Positions 1 to 8,197 are shown, counted from the first letter of the stretch. The stretch: DNA of 64,000 nt from Lichenibacterium dinghuense (GCF_021730615.1 NZ_JAJLMN010000001.1:2987501-3051500); one strand, 5' to 3'. A program made the numbers and translations. Notes: generated by a model not told the origin, from the letters alone.

Positions 1-87
1 CGCCTCGGACGAGCACAGCGCCACCCGGCCGTCGCGCCCGACGAGCAGGACGCCGCCCGGGGCGCCGTCGAGGAAGGTCGCCGCCAT
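1..87 (-). CDS. N-terminus of a PAS-like signalling protein (partial)
   Basis: Only the first 29 codons lie in the window; the gene runs off the left edge on the minus strand. It starts at the ATG complementary to 85-87 and reads MAATFLDGAPGGVLLVGRDG followed by RVALCSSEA. The pattern of a hydrophobic strand, GRDGRV and another strand resembles the first strands of a PAS domain ('G-v-L-v-D-r-d-G-r-v'). PAS sensor kinase or diguanylate cyclase is therefore the best guess. The class of output domain cannot be told from this fragment. Confidence 0.55.
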   Translation of the reverse strand, partial: MAATFLDGAPGGVLLVGRDGRVALCSSEA

Positions 88-393
88 GGCGCCCCCGTCG
101 GACGACGGACGGCCGAAGCTCTCACCCCGTTGCGGCCTCGACGCTTGCATGACGCTGCGAACCCCTGTCCCACGCTCGCCCGGCCCACCGCGGGCCGGCC
201 TCACGCGTAAACAGCGTTACGTCGCAGACTCTCAACAGAGCGTAACGGGCCGCCCCGGCGCATCGCACTATTGTGCCGGGACGCCCGAAGTGGCCCGAAT
301 GTCGCAGCATCGGCCGATGTAGACTATCATTTGATCGTGTCGAGGGGGATGTGTTCTGGAGATCGACACATGTAAGCCTGCACCGGCCGTCGC
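88..393. other. Intergenic region between a divergent-looking upstream gene and the end of treZ
   Basis: About 306 bases with no convincing gene; the open frames here have no family resemblance and no ribosome binding site. The region is less GC-rich than its surroundings from about 190 to 380 and would hold the promoter of the gene leaving the left edge. A short inverted repeat, GTGTCGA at 337-343 and TCGACAC at 363-369, could be an operator or half of a weak terminator for treZ, which ends at 394. No T-tract follows it in the treZ direction. Confidence 0.4.
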
Positions 394-2256
394 CTACCGG
401 CCCTTGAGCACCAGCAGCGTGTTGGCGGGCAGGTGCCAGCCCTTGGCGGTCTCGAACTCGGCCGTGCCGGTGCCGCCGTAGTCGGGCTCCTCGCTCGACC
501 ACAGCACCTCCCAGCTCTTGCCGCGCGGGGGCGCCACCAGCGGCTCGGGGAAGCTCTTGCGGTCGATGTCGCGCCCGAGGTTGATGATCAGCAGCCGGTC
601 GTCGCCGTGGCTCTCGAAGAAGCGCAGCACGAAGGCGTCGGGCCCGATCACGGCGCCGTCGCAGGCCGGACGGTGGTGGGACGAGAAGGCGCGGTCCGTG
701 CGGCGCAGGGCGAGCAGGTCGCGGTGCATCGCCACGACGGCGGCGTTGGCCTCCGCCTCGCGCCAGTCGAGCTTGCAGCGCTCGAAGGTCTCGTCCGCCT
801 CGGGGTCGACGAGCTGCTTCTGGCCCGACGCGGTCGCGAGCGAGGGGAAGTTCGCCATGTACTTGTGGCGTCCCTCGCGCACGAGCTTGGCGAGCTCGGG
901 CCGGTGGTCGGCGAAATACAGGAACGGCGTCGAGGCCCAGAACTCCTGGCCCTGGAACAGCATCGGCGTGCCGGGCATCAGCAGCGACAGCGCGGTCAGG
1001 GCCCGCGCCCGCGGCGGGCTGGTGAGCTGGTGCAGGCGCCAGCCGCGCGCCGAATTCGCCACCTGGTCGTGGTTCTGCACGAAGGTCACGAAGGCGTCGG
1101 GCTTGAGGTCGAGCGCCAGCACGCCGCGCCGCTCGTCCGAGAAGCCGAAGCGCTGGCCCTGGAACAGGTAGCCGTATTTGGCGGCCGAGATGAACTCCTG
1201 CGGCGAGCCCTCGAAGTCGTGGTAGTAGAACTCGTTGCGGCCCGTCGCGGCCACCATGGCGGAATGGTGGAGGTCGTCGTTCCACACGCCGTCGAGGCCG
1301 GCGCCGCCTTGGGTCGCCGGGCGCACGAGGTCGGAGTCCTGCGGCTCGTTCTCGGCCACGATGATGATGCTGCGCTCCCCCGCCGCCTCGCGGGCCGCGC
1401 GCCCCAGCGCCGCCACCACGTAGTCGTCGGATTCGTCGTAGATGTTCTGCGTCGCGTCGAGGCGCAGGCCGTCGAAGTGGTATTCGGCGATCCAGTAGGC
1501 GGCGTTGGACACGGCGAGGTCGCGCATGCCGGTGTTGTTGGGGCCGTCGTAGTTCAGCGCCTCGCCCCATTCCGTCGAATGGCGGTCGGTGAAGTAGTCC
1601 TTCCCGAACGCTTTGAGGAAGTTCCCGTCCGGGCCGATGTGGTTGTAGACCACGTCGAGGATCACGCCCATGCCGAGGCCGTGGGCCCTGTCGACGAAGG
1701 CGCGCAGGTCGTCGGGCTTGCCGTAGAGGTGGGTGGGCGCGAACAGGTCGACGCCGTCGTAGCCCCAGCCGAAGCGGCCCGGAAACTCGTTGACCGGCAT
1801 CATGTTGACGACCGTGACGCCGACGTCCTTCAGGAAGGGCAGCTTGTCCGCCGCCGCCGCCCAGGTGCCCTCGGGCGTGAAGGTGCCGACGTGCATCTCG
1901 TAGAGCACCTGGTCGACGATGGTGACGCCCTTCCAGTCGCCGTCGGTCCAGCGGTAGGCGCGGGGGTCGACCACCTGCGAGGCGCCCATCGGCCGCTCGG
2001 GCTGCGAGCGCGAGGCCGGGTCGGGGTAGAGCGTGTCGTCGCCGCTGAGGCGATAGTGGTACAGGGCGCCGGCCTCGACCCCCGGCACGGTCGCGGCGTG
2101 GTAGCCGTCCCGCTCGGGTTCGAGCACGTGCTCGCCGCCGCCCTCCAGCACCAGGGTCACGGTGGGGTGGTCCGGCGCCCAGACGCGGAAGGAGCAGCCG
2201 CGGTCGAGGAGCTCCGCCCCCATGGGGAAGCGCCGCGCGGAAGGCCGTGTGGTCAT
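394..2256 (-). CDS. treZ: Malto-oligosyltrehalose trehalohydrolase (TreZ)
   Basis: Releases trehalose from the reducing end of maltooligosyltrehalose, the second step of the TreY/TreZ route from glycogen-type glucans; cytosolic. The 620-residue protein has the family length. An N-terminal beta-sandwich (about 5-95, with FRVWAPDHPTVTLVLEG) precedes a GH13 barrel. Visible catalytic signatures are GLRLDAT (nucleophile Asp near 265), IVAENEP (acid/base Glu near 301) and FVQNHDQ (near 395). The open frame continues another 95 codons upstream, but that part is Arg/Pro-rich shadow. The ATG at 2256 follows GAGGATC at good spacing and begins MTTRPSARRF. No treY or treX is in the window, so the partner genes must lie elsewhere or beyond the left edge. 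Confidence 0.95.
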   Translation of the reverse strand: MTTRPSARRFPMGAELLDRGCSFRVWAPDHPTVTLVLEGGGEHVLEPERDGYHAATVPGVEAGALYHYRLSGDDTLYPDPASRSQPERPMGASQVVDPRAYRWTDGDWKGVTIVDQVLYEMHVGTFTPEGTWAAAADKLPFLKDVGVTVVNMMPVNEFPGRFGWGYDGVDLFAPTHLYGKPDDLRAFVDRAHGLGMGVILDVVYNHIGPDGNFLKAFGKDYFTDRHSTEWGEALNYDGPNNTGMRDLAVSNAAYWIAEYHFDGLRLDATQNIYDESDDYVVAALGRAAREAAGERSIIIVAENEPQDSDLVRPATQGGAGLDGVWNDDLHHSAMVAATGRNEFYYHDFEGSPQEFISAAKYGYLFQGQRFGFSDERRGVLALDLKPDAFVTFVQNHDQVANSARGWRLHQLTSPPRARALTALSLLMPGTPMLFQGQEFWASTPFLYFADHRPELAKLVREGRHKYMANFPSLATASGQKQLVDPEADETFERCKLDWREAEANAAVVAMHRDLLALRRTDRAFSSHHRPACDGAVIGPDAFVLRFFESHGDDRLLIINLGRDIDRKSFPEPLVAPPRGKSWEVLWSSEEPDYGGTGTAEFETAKGWHLPANTLLVLKGR

Positions 2257-2383
2257 GCGTGATCCTCGATCCCGACAGTCTCTCGCCCCCCGGATGCAAG
2301 GATCCGGCCCAAGGCGGCCTGTCAGAACGATCCCGGCGGGGACTGGTTCGGCCGAAATATCGCGACGAGGGGGGAGGGGAGGC

Positions 2384-2536
2384 CTACTTCTTGCGGCGCT
2401 TGGGCTTGGCGGCCGGGGCGGGCGCCTCGTCGGCGGGCGGCGGCGCGGGGACGGACGCGGGGGCGGGTCCGGCCGCCGCCTTGGCGGGCTTCGCCTTGCC
2501 GTCTTCGGGCTCGATGTCCACGTATCTGATCGCCAT
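2384..2536 (-). CDS. Small Ala/Pro-rich protein with basic C-terminus
   Basis: A 50-residue frame that begins MAIRYVDIEPEDGKAKPAKA, continues as an Ala/Pro-rich linker, and ends in the basic tail AAKPKRRKK. GGGGAGCGG stands a suitable distance upstream of the ATG. The order of short ordered head, low-complexity linker and Lys/Arg tail suggests a nucleic-acid- or ribosome-associated small protein, but the function is unknown. It lies upstream of treZ on the same strand (128 bases apart) and is divergent from the gene at 2628. It could be a chance frame in GC-rich DNA; the ordered head and binding site argue for a real gene. Confidence 0.5.
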   Translation of the reverse strand: MAIRYVDIEPEDGKAKPAKAAAGPAPASVPAPPPADEAPAPAAKPKRRKK

Positions 2537-2627
2537 CGCACCCGCTCCCCGACGCCGCACCATCGCCGACGGCGGTTACGATTTCGTCGGCGCCCGACCG
2601 CGCCGACCCGACGAGGAGGCTCTCCCG

Positions 2628-2870
2628 ATTCCGATCACCTATCACGTCGTGGTGGCCTTCGCCCGCAGCGAGGAGGGCGACCTCGTGCCGCTGGAGCCGG
2701 CGGAAGCGCCCAACGCCGAGAGTGCCCGGCGCCGCGCCCAGGCGGCCGCGGCCAAGCACGCCGGCGCGCTCGCCTTCAGCCGCACCGGCGACCCCAACAC
2801 GGGAGACTTCGACGAGGCCAAGCTCACCGCGAGCTTCGGCGAGGTCGACATGGGGCTGCTCGGCGAGTAG
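2628..2870 (+). CDS. Small conserved-looking hypothetical protein, probable ATT start
   Basis: Eighty residues, ITYHVVVAFARSEEGDLVPL followed by an Ala/Arg-rich helix (about 25-45) and ending FGEVDMGLLGE. There is no ATG, GTG or TTG at the obvious N-terminus. The strong Shine-Dalgarno GGAGG at 2615-2619 sits 8 bases before ATT at 2628, so I infer initiation there, giving (M)PITYHVVV. Alternatives are GTG at 2649 or 2652, which lack a binding site, or ATG at 2514, which would run antisense through the gene at 2384-2536. Function unknown. The mixed strand-helix pattern resembles small cytosolic proteins of methylobacteria. Confidence 0.6.
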   Translation: MPITYHVVVAFARSEEGDLVPLEPAEAPNAESARRRAQAAAAKHAGALAFSRTGDPNTGDFDEAKLTASFGEVDMGLLGE

Positions 2871-2963
2871 CCCCGCCCCCTGGCGAAGCGCGCCGGTCCC
2901 GGCCTATGCTGCCGCGGTCGGCGCTCCCGCCGACCGCGAGCGAGCGTCGACGGAGAGACCGCC

Positions 2964-3101
2964 ATGGCCAAGGGCGACAAGCCTAAGAAGGAAAGCAAGG
3001 GCAAGCCGAAGAAGGACGCCAAGCCCAAGGCCGGCGCCACGAGCGAGGCCGCCGGCCTGATGACCCGCGGCTCGACCGAGCCGATCGGCAAGAAGAAGTA
3101 G
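2964..3101 (+). CDS. Lysine-rich 45-residue protein
   Basis: The frame MAKGDKPKKESKGKPKKDAK continues PKAGATSEAAGLMTRGSTEP and ends IGKKK, so about a third of the residues are Lys. CGGAGAGACC precedes the ATG as a binding site. The composition is unlike a GC-driven shadow, which would give Arg rather than Lys because AAG codons are not favoured by high GC; that supports a real gene. Such lysine-rich mini-proteins often bind nucleic acid or are stress-induced, but no function can be assigned. Confidence 0.6.
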   Translation: MAKGDKPKKESKGKPKKDAKPKAGATSEAAGLMTRGSTEPIGKKK

Positions 3102-3156
3102 AGCCGCGGGGCAGCCGCCCGCTCGCTCCGGATGGATCCGGCACCGCCGTTTCCAC

Positions 3157-3270
3157 CGCCATCGCGAGCGGAGCGACGCGGTCCAGCCGACCCCTCTGGG
3201 ACGGGGCGCGCCGCGGCGGCCTTCCGGGCGGCTCACCACGGTCCTGGATCGCCTCGCTCGCGACGACGGT
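3157..3270. repeat. Imperfect palindromic intergenic repeat (first copy)
   Basis: The left arm near 3157-3186 (CCATCGCGAGCGGAGCGACG) and right arm near 3243-3270 (CTGGATCGCCTCGCTCGCGA) are imperfect inverted copies around about 55 bases. The same arms occur better preserved at 52933-53058 (TCGCGAGCGCAGCGAAGCG and its complement). This is the dispersed 'GCGAGCGCAGCGAAGCGATC' repeat type seen in many Hyphomicrobiales. It fills the gap before the end of the minus-strand flavoprotein gene. No gene is seen in 3102-3307. Confidence 0.7.
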
Positions 3271-3307
3271 TGAGGGAAGGCGCTCGGCGCGCCCGGGACC
3301 CGGCCGC

Positions 3308-4243
3308 TCACGCGGCCCCGATCATCCCCGCCAGCCTGAAGCCCGACATCCAGGCGCATTCCACGCGCGGGCCGAGCAGCCAGTCGCCGCAGACGCCGAG
3401 CCGGGTTTCGGCATCCCACAGCGCGTCCCGGCCGAGGCTCCCCGAGCGGGCGTAGCGCCAGCGGTGGGCCGAGGCCGCCGCGGGCTCGGGCAGGGGGCCG
3501 CCCGCCGCGTCGGCCAGCGCGGCGAGGAGCTTCGGCACGATGGCGGCCGGCGCCTCCTCCAGGTGCTCGCGCGACCAGTCCGGGCCCGCCTGCACGACCC
3601 AGGACTCCGGCCCCGAGCGGCCGGGCTTGGCGGAGTCGCGCGCCGCCCAGCCGACGGGCCCGCGGCGCTTCACCACGTCGTCGAGGGTCGCCAGCCGCTC
3701 CGGGAAGGCCGCCATGACGGTCCAGCACGGCGCGGCCGGGGTCGCGTCCGCGGCGTCGGCGAAGTCCGGGGCGTGGTCGCGCACCAGCGCGCCCGCCTGC
3801 TCGGCCGGCACCGCGACCACGGCGGCGTCGAAGGGGCCGGCGTCCACACCCTCGCCCGCGAGGCGCCAGGCCCCGCCCTCGCGCGTCAGACGCTCGACCC
3901 GCGCCGAACACCGCACGTCGAGCCCCGCCGCCAGCGCCTTCGCGGGGGCGTTCATGCCGGGCACGCCGACGAGGGCGTCGTCGCCCGCCGCCGGCCAGGG
4001 CGCCGCGAGCCCGTCGCGCACCCAGGCGTCGACCTGCCGGCGGAAGCCGGGGTCGCGCGCGGTGAAATATTGGGCGCCGTGGTCGAAGCGCGCTTCGCCG
4101 AGCGGCGTTTCGGCGCGGCGGTGGGACAGGCGCCCGCCGGGGCCGCGCCCCTTGTCGAACAGCGACACGGCGTGGCCGGCGCCGGCGAGGCGCGCCCCGC
4201 AGCTCAGGCCCGCGAGCCCCGCCCCGACGATCGCGATCCTCAT
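3308..4243 (-). CDS. Renalase-like NAD(P)/FAD-dependent oxidoreductase
   Basis: A 311-residue flavoprotein. The N-terminus MRIAIVGAGLAGLSCGARLA is a textbook dinucleotide-binding beta-alpha-beta. It is followed by GRGPGGRLSHRR and FDHGAQYFTARD, the renalase signature set (GG-R-S/T-R and 'DHGAQYFT'). C-terminal ARSGSL and LGVCGDWLLGPRVE match the flavin-contacting end of the family. Relatives oxidise isomeric NAD(P)H forms or amines; the substrate here is unknown. The start is the ATG at 4243, since the in-frame upstream extension is shadow. It is divergent from the small secreted protein at 4359. Confidence 0.85.
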   Translation of the reverse strand: MRIAIVGAGLAGLSCGARLAGAGHAVSLFDKGRGPGGRLSHRRAETPLGEARFDHGAQYFTARDPGFRRQVDAWVRDGLAAPWPAAGDDALVGVPGMNAPAKALAAGLDVRCSARVERLTREGGAWRLAGEGVDAGPFDAAVVAVPAEQAGALVRDHAPDFADAADATPAAPCWTVMAAFPERLATLDDVVKRRGPVGWAARDSAKPGRSGPESWVVQAGPDWSREHLEEAPAAIVPKLLAALADAAGGPLPEPAAASAHRWRYARSGSLGRDALWDAETRLGVCGDWLLGPRVECAWMSGFRLAGMIGAA

Positions 4244-4358
4244 GCTCCACCCTCCTGCGGCCCGACGGCCGAGCTCAAACGCCGCGGGGCCGCGGCGGGA
4301 CGCAAACTTCGTCGCACCATCGGCGTTAGGCCGGACCCCCAACCGACAGGTGCATCCC

Positions 4359-4604
4359 ATGCGGCTCAAAACACCACTCGCGACCGCGGTCCTCGTGCTC
4401 TCGGCCGCGGCCGCCACGGGCGCGTCGGCCCAATCGAAGTGCCACATGGGCAACGGCCTCGGCTCCGACAGGGCGTCGAGCGGCATCAACGCCGCCCAGC
4501 CGAGCCGCGCCAACACGAACCCCTGCAGCCCGCTCTACGACAACGGCGTCAACGTGCGGCGCATGGAGAAGCGCAAATACCCGAACGCGGTCGTGCACCA
4601 CTGA
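4359..4604 (+). CDS. Small secreted protein of unknown function
   Basis: Eighty-one residues. MRLKTPLATAVLVLSAAAAT is a signal peptide with probable cleavage after ASA-Q. The mature part is about 57 residues with two Cys (CHMGNG and NPCSPLYDNG) that could form a disulfide, and it ends RKYPNAVVHH. AACCGACAGG precedes the start. It is periplasmic or extracellular by inference. I recognise no family. Gene spacing to the DCC1-like gene (68 bases) would allow co-transcription. Confidence 0.65.
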   Translation: MRLKTPLATAVLVLSAAAATGASAQSKCHMGNGLGSDRASSGINAAQPSRANTNPCSPLYDNGVNVRRMEKRKYPNAVVHH

Positions 4605-4672
4605 TCGTCGCTCCGAGCGCGGCAGGGCGCCGCGCTCCTCGACCCGGGGACGTGCCGCCCCATCTCCCGGCC

Positions 4673-5044
4673 ATGACGACACTCACAGTCTGGTTCGACG
4701 GCGGCTGCCCGCTGTGCCGCCGCGAGATCGCCCTGATGCGGCGGCTCGCCCCGCCGGGCGCGATCCGCTTCGTGGACGCCGACGATGAGGGCGGCGGCGC
4801 CTGCCCGGTCGACCGCGCCGACCTGCTCGCCCGCTTCCACGCGCTGGAGGACGGGCGCATGGTGTCGGGCGCCGCCGCCTTCGCGGCGATGTGGCGCGCC
4901 ATCCCGCGCCTGCGCCCGCTCGGCCTCGCGGCCCGCCACCCCCTGGTGCTCGCCGGGCTGGAGCGGCTCTACCTCGCCTTCCTGCGCGTCCGGCCGCGGC
5001 TGCAGCGCCTGGCCGTGCGGCTCGAACGCGGGGCGGCCGCGTGA
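4673..5044 (+). CDS. DCC1-like thiol-disulfide oxidoreductase family protein (DUF393)
   Basis: A 123-residue protein beginning MTTLTVWFDGGCPLCRREIA. The Asp-Gly-x-Cys-Pro-x-Cys motif in the first strand-turn is the hallmark of the DUF393/DCC1 family, a thioredoxin-like fold with a CxxC-type redox pair. Later features (FVDADD, DGRMVSGAAAFAAMWRAIP) match the family. The last bases overlap the start of the photolyase-like gene (GTGA), so the two are translated together. In some bacteria DCC1-like proteins sit next to flavoproteins; a redox link to the neighbour is inference. Confidence 0.85.
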   Translation: MTTLTVWFDGGCPLCRREIALMRRLAPPGAIRFVDADDEGGGACPVDRADLLARFHALEDGRMVSGAAAFAAMWRAIPRLRPLGLAARHPLVLAGLERLYLAFLRVRPRLQRLAVRLERGAAA

Positions 5045-6300
5045 GCGCCGCCGCGATGCCGGCCGGGACGCCGGTCGAGGTGGACGGGGCCACACCCGCC
5101 TTCGTGGCCACCCGCGCCGCGGCGCTCGACCGGCTCGCGGCCTTCCTGCCTCGCGCCGGCCGCGCCTACGCGGAGAACCGCAACGGCGACGCCGGGCCGG
5201 GCGCCGAGCGCAGCGTTTCCGCCCTGTCGCCCTACCTGCGCTACCGGCTCCTCACCGAGCGCGAGGTGATCGCCGCGGCGCTCGACCGCCACGGCGCGCA
5301 GGGCGCCGACAAGTTCGTCACCGAGGTGCTGTGGCGCACCTACTTCAAGGGCTGGCTGGAGCTCAGGCCCGCGGCCTGGACGCGCTTCCTCGCCGAGCGC
5401 GACGCGGGGCGGGACGCGATGGCGCGCTCGGGCGGGCTCGCCCGCGCGGTCGCGGCCGCCGAGGAGGGCCGCACCGGGATCGACGGCTTCGACGACTGGG
5501 CGCGCGAGCTCGTGGAGCACGGCTACCTGCACAACCACGCGCGCATGTGGTTCGCCTCGATCTGGATCTTCACGCTGCGGCTGCCCTGGGCGCTCGGCGC
5601 GGACTTCTTCCTGCGCCACCTCGTCGACGCCGACCCGGCCTCGAACACGCTGTCGTGGCGCTGGGTCGCGGGGCTGCAGACGCCCGGCAAGACCTACCGC
5701 GCCACGGCGGACAACATCGCGCGCCACACCTTCGGCCGCTTCAGCCCGCATGGGCTGGCCGAGGAGGCCCCGACGCTCGTCGAGGAGCCGCTGGGCCCCG
5801 CCCGCGCGCTGCCCGAACCCGACCCAGCGCCGGAGGGGCCGGCGCTGCTGCTGATGCACCCGGAGGACTTCGGGCCGGAAAGCCTCGTGCCGGGCGGGGC
5901 GCGCGTCGTCGGCGCGCTCGCGGCGACGGGCGGCTCGGCGGACTGGCCCTTCGGCGCGGCGGCGCGCCGCTTCGTCGAGGCCGCGGCGGGGGACGCCGCC
6001 GCGCGGGCGCGGTCGCGCTTCGGCTGCGAGGCAGCCGTGCTCGACGGCATGGGGCCCGAGGCCGTGCTGGCGGCGGCGCACGCTGCGGGCGCCCGCAGCG
6101 TCGTGGCGCCCTACGCGCCGGTCGGCCCGGTGGCGGACGCGCTGGCGGCGCTGGCCGGGCCGCTGCGCGAGGGCGGCCTGCCGCTCGTCCGGGTGCGACG
6201 CCCATGGGACGAGGCCCTGTGGCCGCTCGCCACCAAGGGATTCTTCCCGTTCCGGCAGCGCTGCCCCGACGCGCTGGCCGCGGAAGGGCTGCGGCTCTGA
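5041..6300 (+). CDS. Photolyase/cryptochrome-like flavoprotein with reversed domain order
   Basis: Up to 419 residues from the GTG overlapping the preceding stop (or 414 from ATG 5056). Residues about 15-245 match the FAD-binding C-terminal domain of photolyases: LSPYLRYRLL, LWRTYFKGWLE, HGYLHNHARMWFASIW and NTLSWRWVAGLQTPGKTY. Residues about 260-419 look like the photolyase alpha/beta antenna domain, ending with ALWPLATKGFFPFRQRCPDA, which resembles the segment normally joining that domain to the FAD domain. The usual N- to C-terminal order therefore appears swapped. Whether it repairs DNA or senses light is unknown. It is translationally coupled to the DCC1-like gene. Confidence 0.85.
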   Translation: MSAAAMPAGTPVEVDGATPAFVATRAAALDRLAAFLPRAGRAYAENRNGDAGPGAERSVSALSPYLRYRLLTEREVIAAALDRHGAQGADKFVTEVLWRTYFKGWLELRPAAWTRFLAERDAGRDAMARSGGLARAVAAAEEGRTGIDGFDDWARELVEHGYLHNHARMWFASIWIFTLRLPWALGADFFLRHLVDADPASNTLSWRWVAGLQTPGKTYRATADNIARHTFGRFSPHGLAEEAPTLVEEPLGPARALPEPDPAPEGPALLLMHPEDFGPESLVPGGARVVGALAATGGSADWPFGAAARRFVEAAAGDAAARARSRFGCEAAVLDGMGPEAVLAAAHAAGARSVVAPYAPVGPVADALAALAGPLREGGLPLVRVRRPWDEALWPLATKGFFPFRQRCPDALAAEGLRL

Positions 6301-6316
6301 ACGGGGCGAGCCGGGG

Positions 6317-7177
6317 TCAGCCCCGGCCGCGGCGGGCCCGCTCCGGCGCGATCAGGTGGCGCAGCGCGTTGCCGAGCTCGGCCGTGCGGCGGCCCTCCTC
6401 CGCCACCTCGCGGTCGACGCCGAGGCGCCACGCCACGTCGAGCCGGTCCGGCTCGCGGCCCAGCGCCTCGAACAGCGCCGCCTGTGCCTCGACGTCGGCC
6501 TCGTCGCGCGCGAGGCCGCGCTCGACGAGCCCGTCCGCCTGGCGGCGGATCGCCTGGGCGAGCTGATCGAGCGGCAGCTCCGGGTGGTACTGCACGCCCC
6601 AGAACGTGCCGGCCCCGCAACGGATCTCGGCCGCCTGCACGGGCGAGGCGGCGTTGCCGGCGAGCAGCGTCGCGTTCTCGGGCAGCATTTCGACCTCGTC
6701 GCCGTGCACCGCGGGGGCGTCGTAGGCCGCGGGGCGGCCGTCGAGCATCGGATGGCGCGTGCCCTCGCGCGTCGGCACGATGCGGCGGGCGAGGCCGACC
6801 TCGTGGCCGTCCGGGTTGCGGCGCACCGTGCCGCCCGCCGCCGCCACCGCGATGTGCAGCCCCGCGCAGGATCCGAAGCTCGGTAGCCCTGCGTCGAAGA
6901 CGGCGCGCATGAAGTCCACGTTGGCCCGCACCGCGTGGTTGTCGTGGTAGACGTGCAGCGGCGAGCCGGTCAGGAACACGCCGTCGTAGGCGTCGAGCGC
7001 TTCCGGCGGCCGCCCCGCTTCCTGCGGGCGGTGGATGGCGAAGCGCGCGCCGGGCGCCAGCCCCTTCAGGGTCTCGACGTAGGTTTCCCCGCTGGAGCGG
7101 CCGGTCGCGCCGCGCCGGGCGTCGCGGGCCTCCTCGGGCTCGCTTTCCACGATCAGCAGGTTCAGGGGACGGGTCAA
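6317..7177 (-). CDS. Class I glutamine amidotransferase-like protein (GuaA N-terminal type)
   Basis: A 286-residue protein with a stand-alone triad-type amidotransferase domain. The nucleophile elbow PSFGSCAGLH (Cys near 102) and the His/Glu pair in VQYHPELPLD (near 197) are present. VHGDEVEMLPENATLLA matches the GMP-synthase-type glutaminase. About 80 further residues at the C-terminus are helical and charged. Relatives hydrolyse gamma-glutamyl bonds or serve as glutaminase subunits; no synthase partner is adjacent. It is convergent with the photolyase-like gene, 16 bases apart. Confidence 0.85.
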   Translation of the reverse strand: MTRPLNLLIVESEPEEARDARRGATGRSSGETYVETLKGLAPGARFAIHRPQEAGRPPEALDAYDGVFLTGSPLHVYHDNHAVRANVDFMRAVFDAGLPSFGSCAGLHIAVAAAGGTVRRNPDGHEVGLARRIVPTREGTRHPMLDGRPAAYDAPAVHGDEVEMLPENATLLAGNAASPVQAAEIRCGAGTFWGVQYHPELPLDQLAQAIRRQADGLVERGLARDEADVEAQAALFEALGREPDRLDVAWRLGVDREVAEEGRRTAELGNALRHLIAPERARRGRG

Positions 7178-7498
7178 ACGGGCTGTCTTTCGGATCGGGC
7201 GCGGCGAGCCTTCGCCGGCGCTGGGCCATCAAATGGTGAGTTTGCGCCCGGAGCGTGACGGGCTTCCCATGCGGCATGACGCGCCGGCCGGACCGGTGTG
7301 GACGAAACTTCATCCGGCCGGCCCGCGGCGCGGATCGCCCCGCGATAACAGGGTTCTAGTTTCGTCGGACCAGGCCGGGGCGGGACTTGGCGCCCCGTCC
7401 GGCGAGAACCAGGCCGCCGCTTTCCGCATTGCCATGCCGCAGTGCAGCGCGGATCCTCGCGCCACCCCCGAACCCTCCCGCCTCCCCGGAGCCCCCCG

Positions 7499-8197
7499 AT
7501 GTCCGACCCCCGTGCCGCCCCGACCTCCACGCTGGAGGAGGACCCCGTCGAGCGGCTGTTCGACGGCGTGCGCGAGTTTCGCGACCACGTGTATCCGGAG
7601 CGGCGCGAGCGTTTCGAGGAGCTGGCGAAGGGCCAGAACCCGCGCATCCTGTTCATCACCTGCGCGGACAGCCGCGTGGTGCCCGAGATGATCACCCAGA
7701 CCGAGCCCGGCGAGCTCTTCGTGTGCCGCAACATCGGCAACATCGTGCCGGCCTACGGCGAGATGATGGGCGGCGTCTCCGCCGTCGTGGAATATGCGGT
7801 CGCGGCGCTCGGCGTGTCCGACATCGTGGTCTGCGGCCATTCCAACTGCGGCGCCATGGCGGGGCTGATCCGCGGCGACGCCGCCCTGGAGAAGATGCCG
7901 ACCGTGCGCTCCTGGCTGCGCAACGCCCACGCGGCGCGCTCGGTCGTGGAGGTGCTCCACCCCGAGCTCGACGGCGACGCGAAGATCCAGGCGCTGGTGG
8001 AGCAGAACGTCGTCACCCAGCTCCAGCACCTGTCGACCCATCCCACCGTCGCGGCCGGCATGGCCAGCGGCAAGGTCCAACTGCACGGCTGGGTCTACGA
8101 CATCGAGTCCGGCGGCATCGCGGTCCACGACGCGGCGCAGGGGCGCATGGTGCCCTTCGAGGAGAACCAGGGCCTGAAGCGGAAGGCGTCCGCCTGA
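7499..8197 (+). CDS. Beta-class carbonic anhydrase
   Basis: A 232-residue enzyme that interconverts CO2 and bicarbonate. Zinc ligands are visible: Cys55 with the Asp57-Arg59 dyad in FITCADSRVV, and His114 and Cys117 in VVCGHSNCGAM. FVCRNIGNIVP is the other conserved block. Start ATG 7499 has CCGGAG upstream; the in-frame extension to 7442 has no support. The stop codon overlaps the ATG of a bestrophin-family channel (ATGA at 8195-8199 region), so the enzyme and an anion channel are made from one message. Confidence 0.96.
   Translation: MSDPRAAPTSTLEEDPVERLFDGVREFRDHVYPERRERFEELAKGQNPRILFITCADSRVVPEMITQTEPGELFVCRNIGNIVPAYGEMMGGVSAVVEYAVAALGVSDIVVCGHSNCGAMAGLIRGDAALEKMPTVRSWLRNAHAARSVVEVLHPELDGDAKIQALVEQNVVTQLQHLSTHPTVAAGMASGKVQLHGWVYDIESGGIAVHDAAQGRMVPFEENQGLKRKASA

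Noticed and set aside
337-369. Inverted repeat GTGTCGA/TCGACAC taken as a treZ terminator
   Set aside because: Only seven bases with a 19-base loop and no T-run; too weak to annotate separately, so mentioned only in the intergenic entry.
433-2262. Long plus-strand open frame opposite treZ
   Set aside because: Antisense shadow of the GH13 gene; no start signal and no family resemblance.
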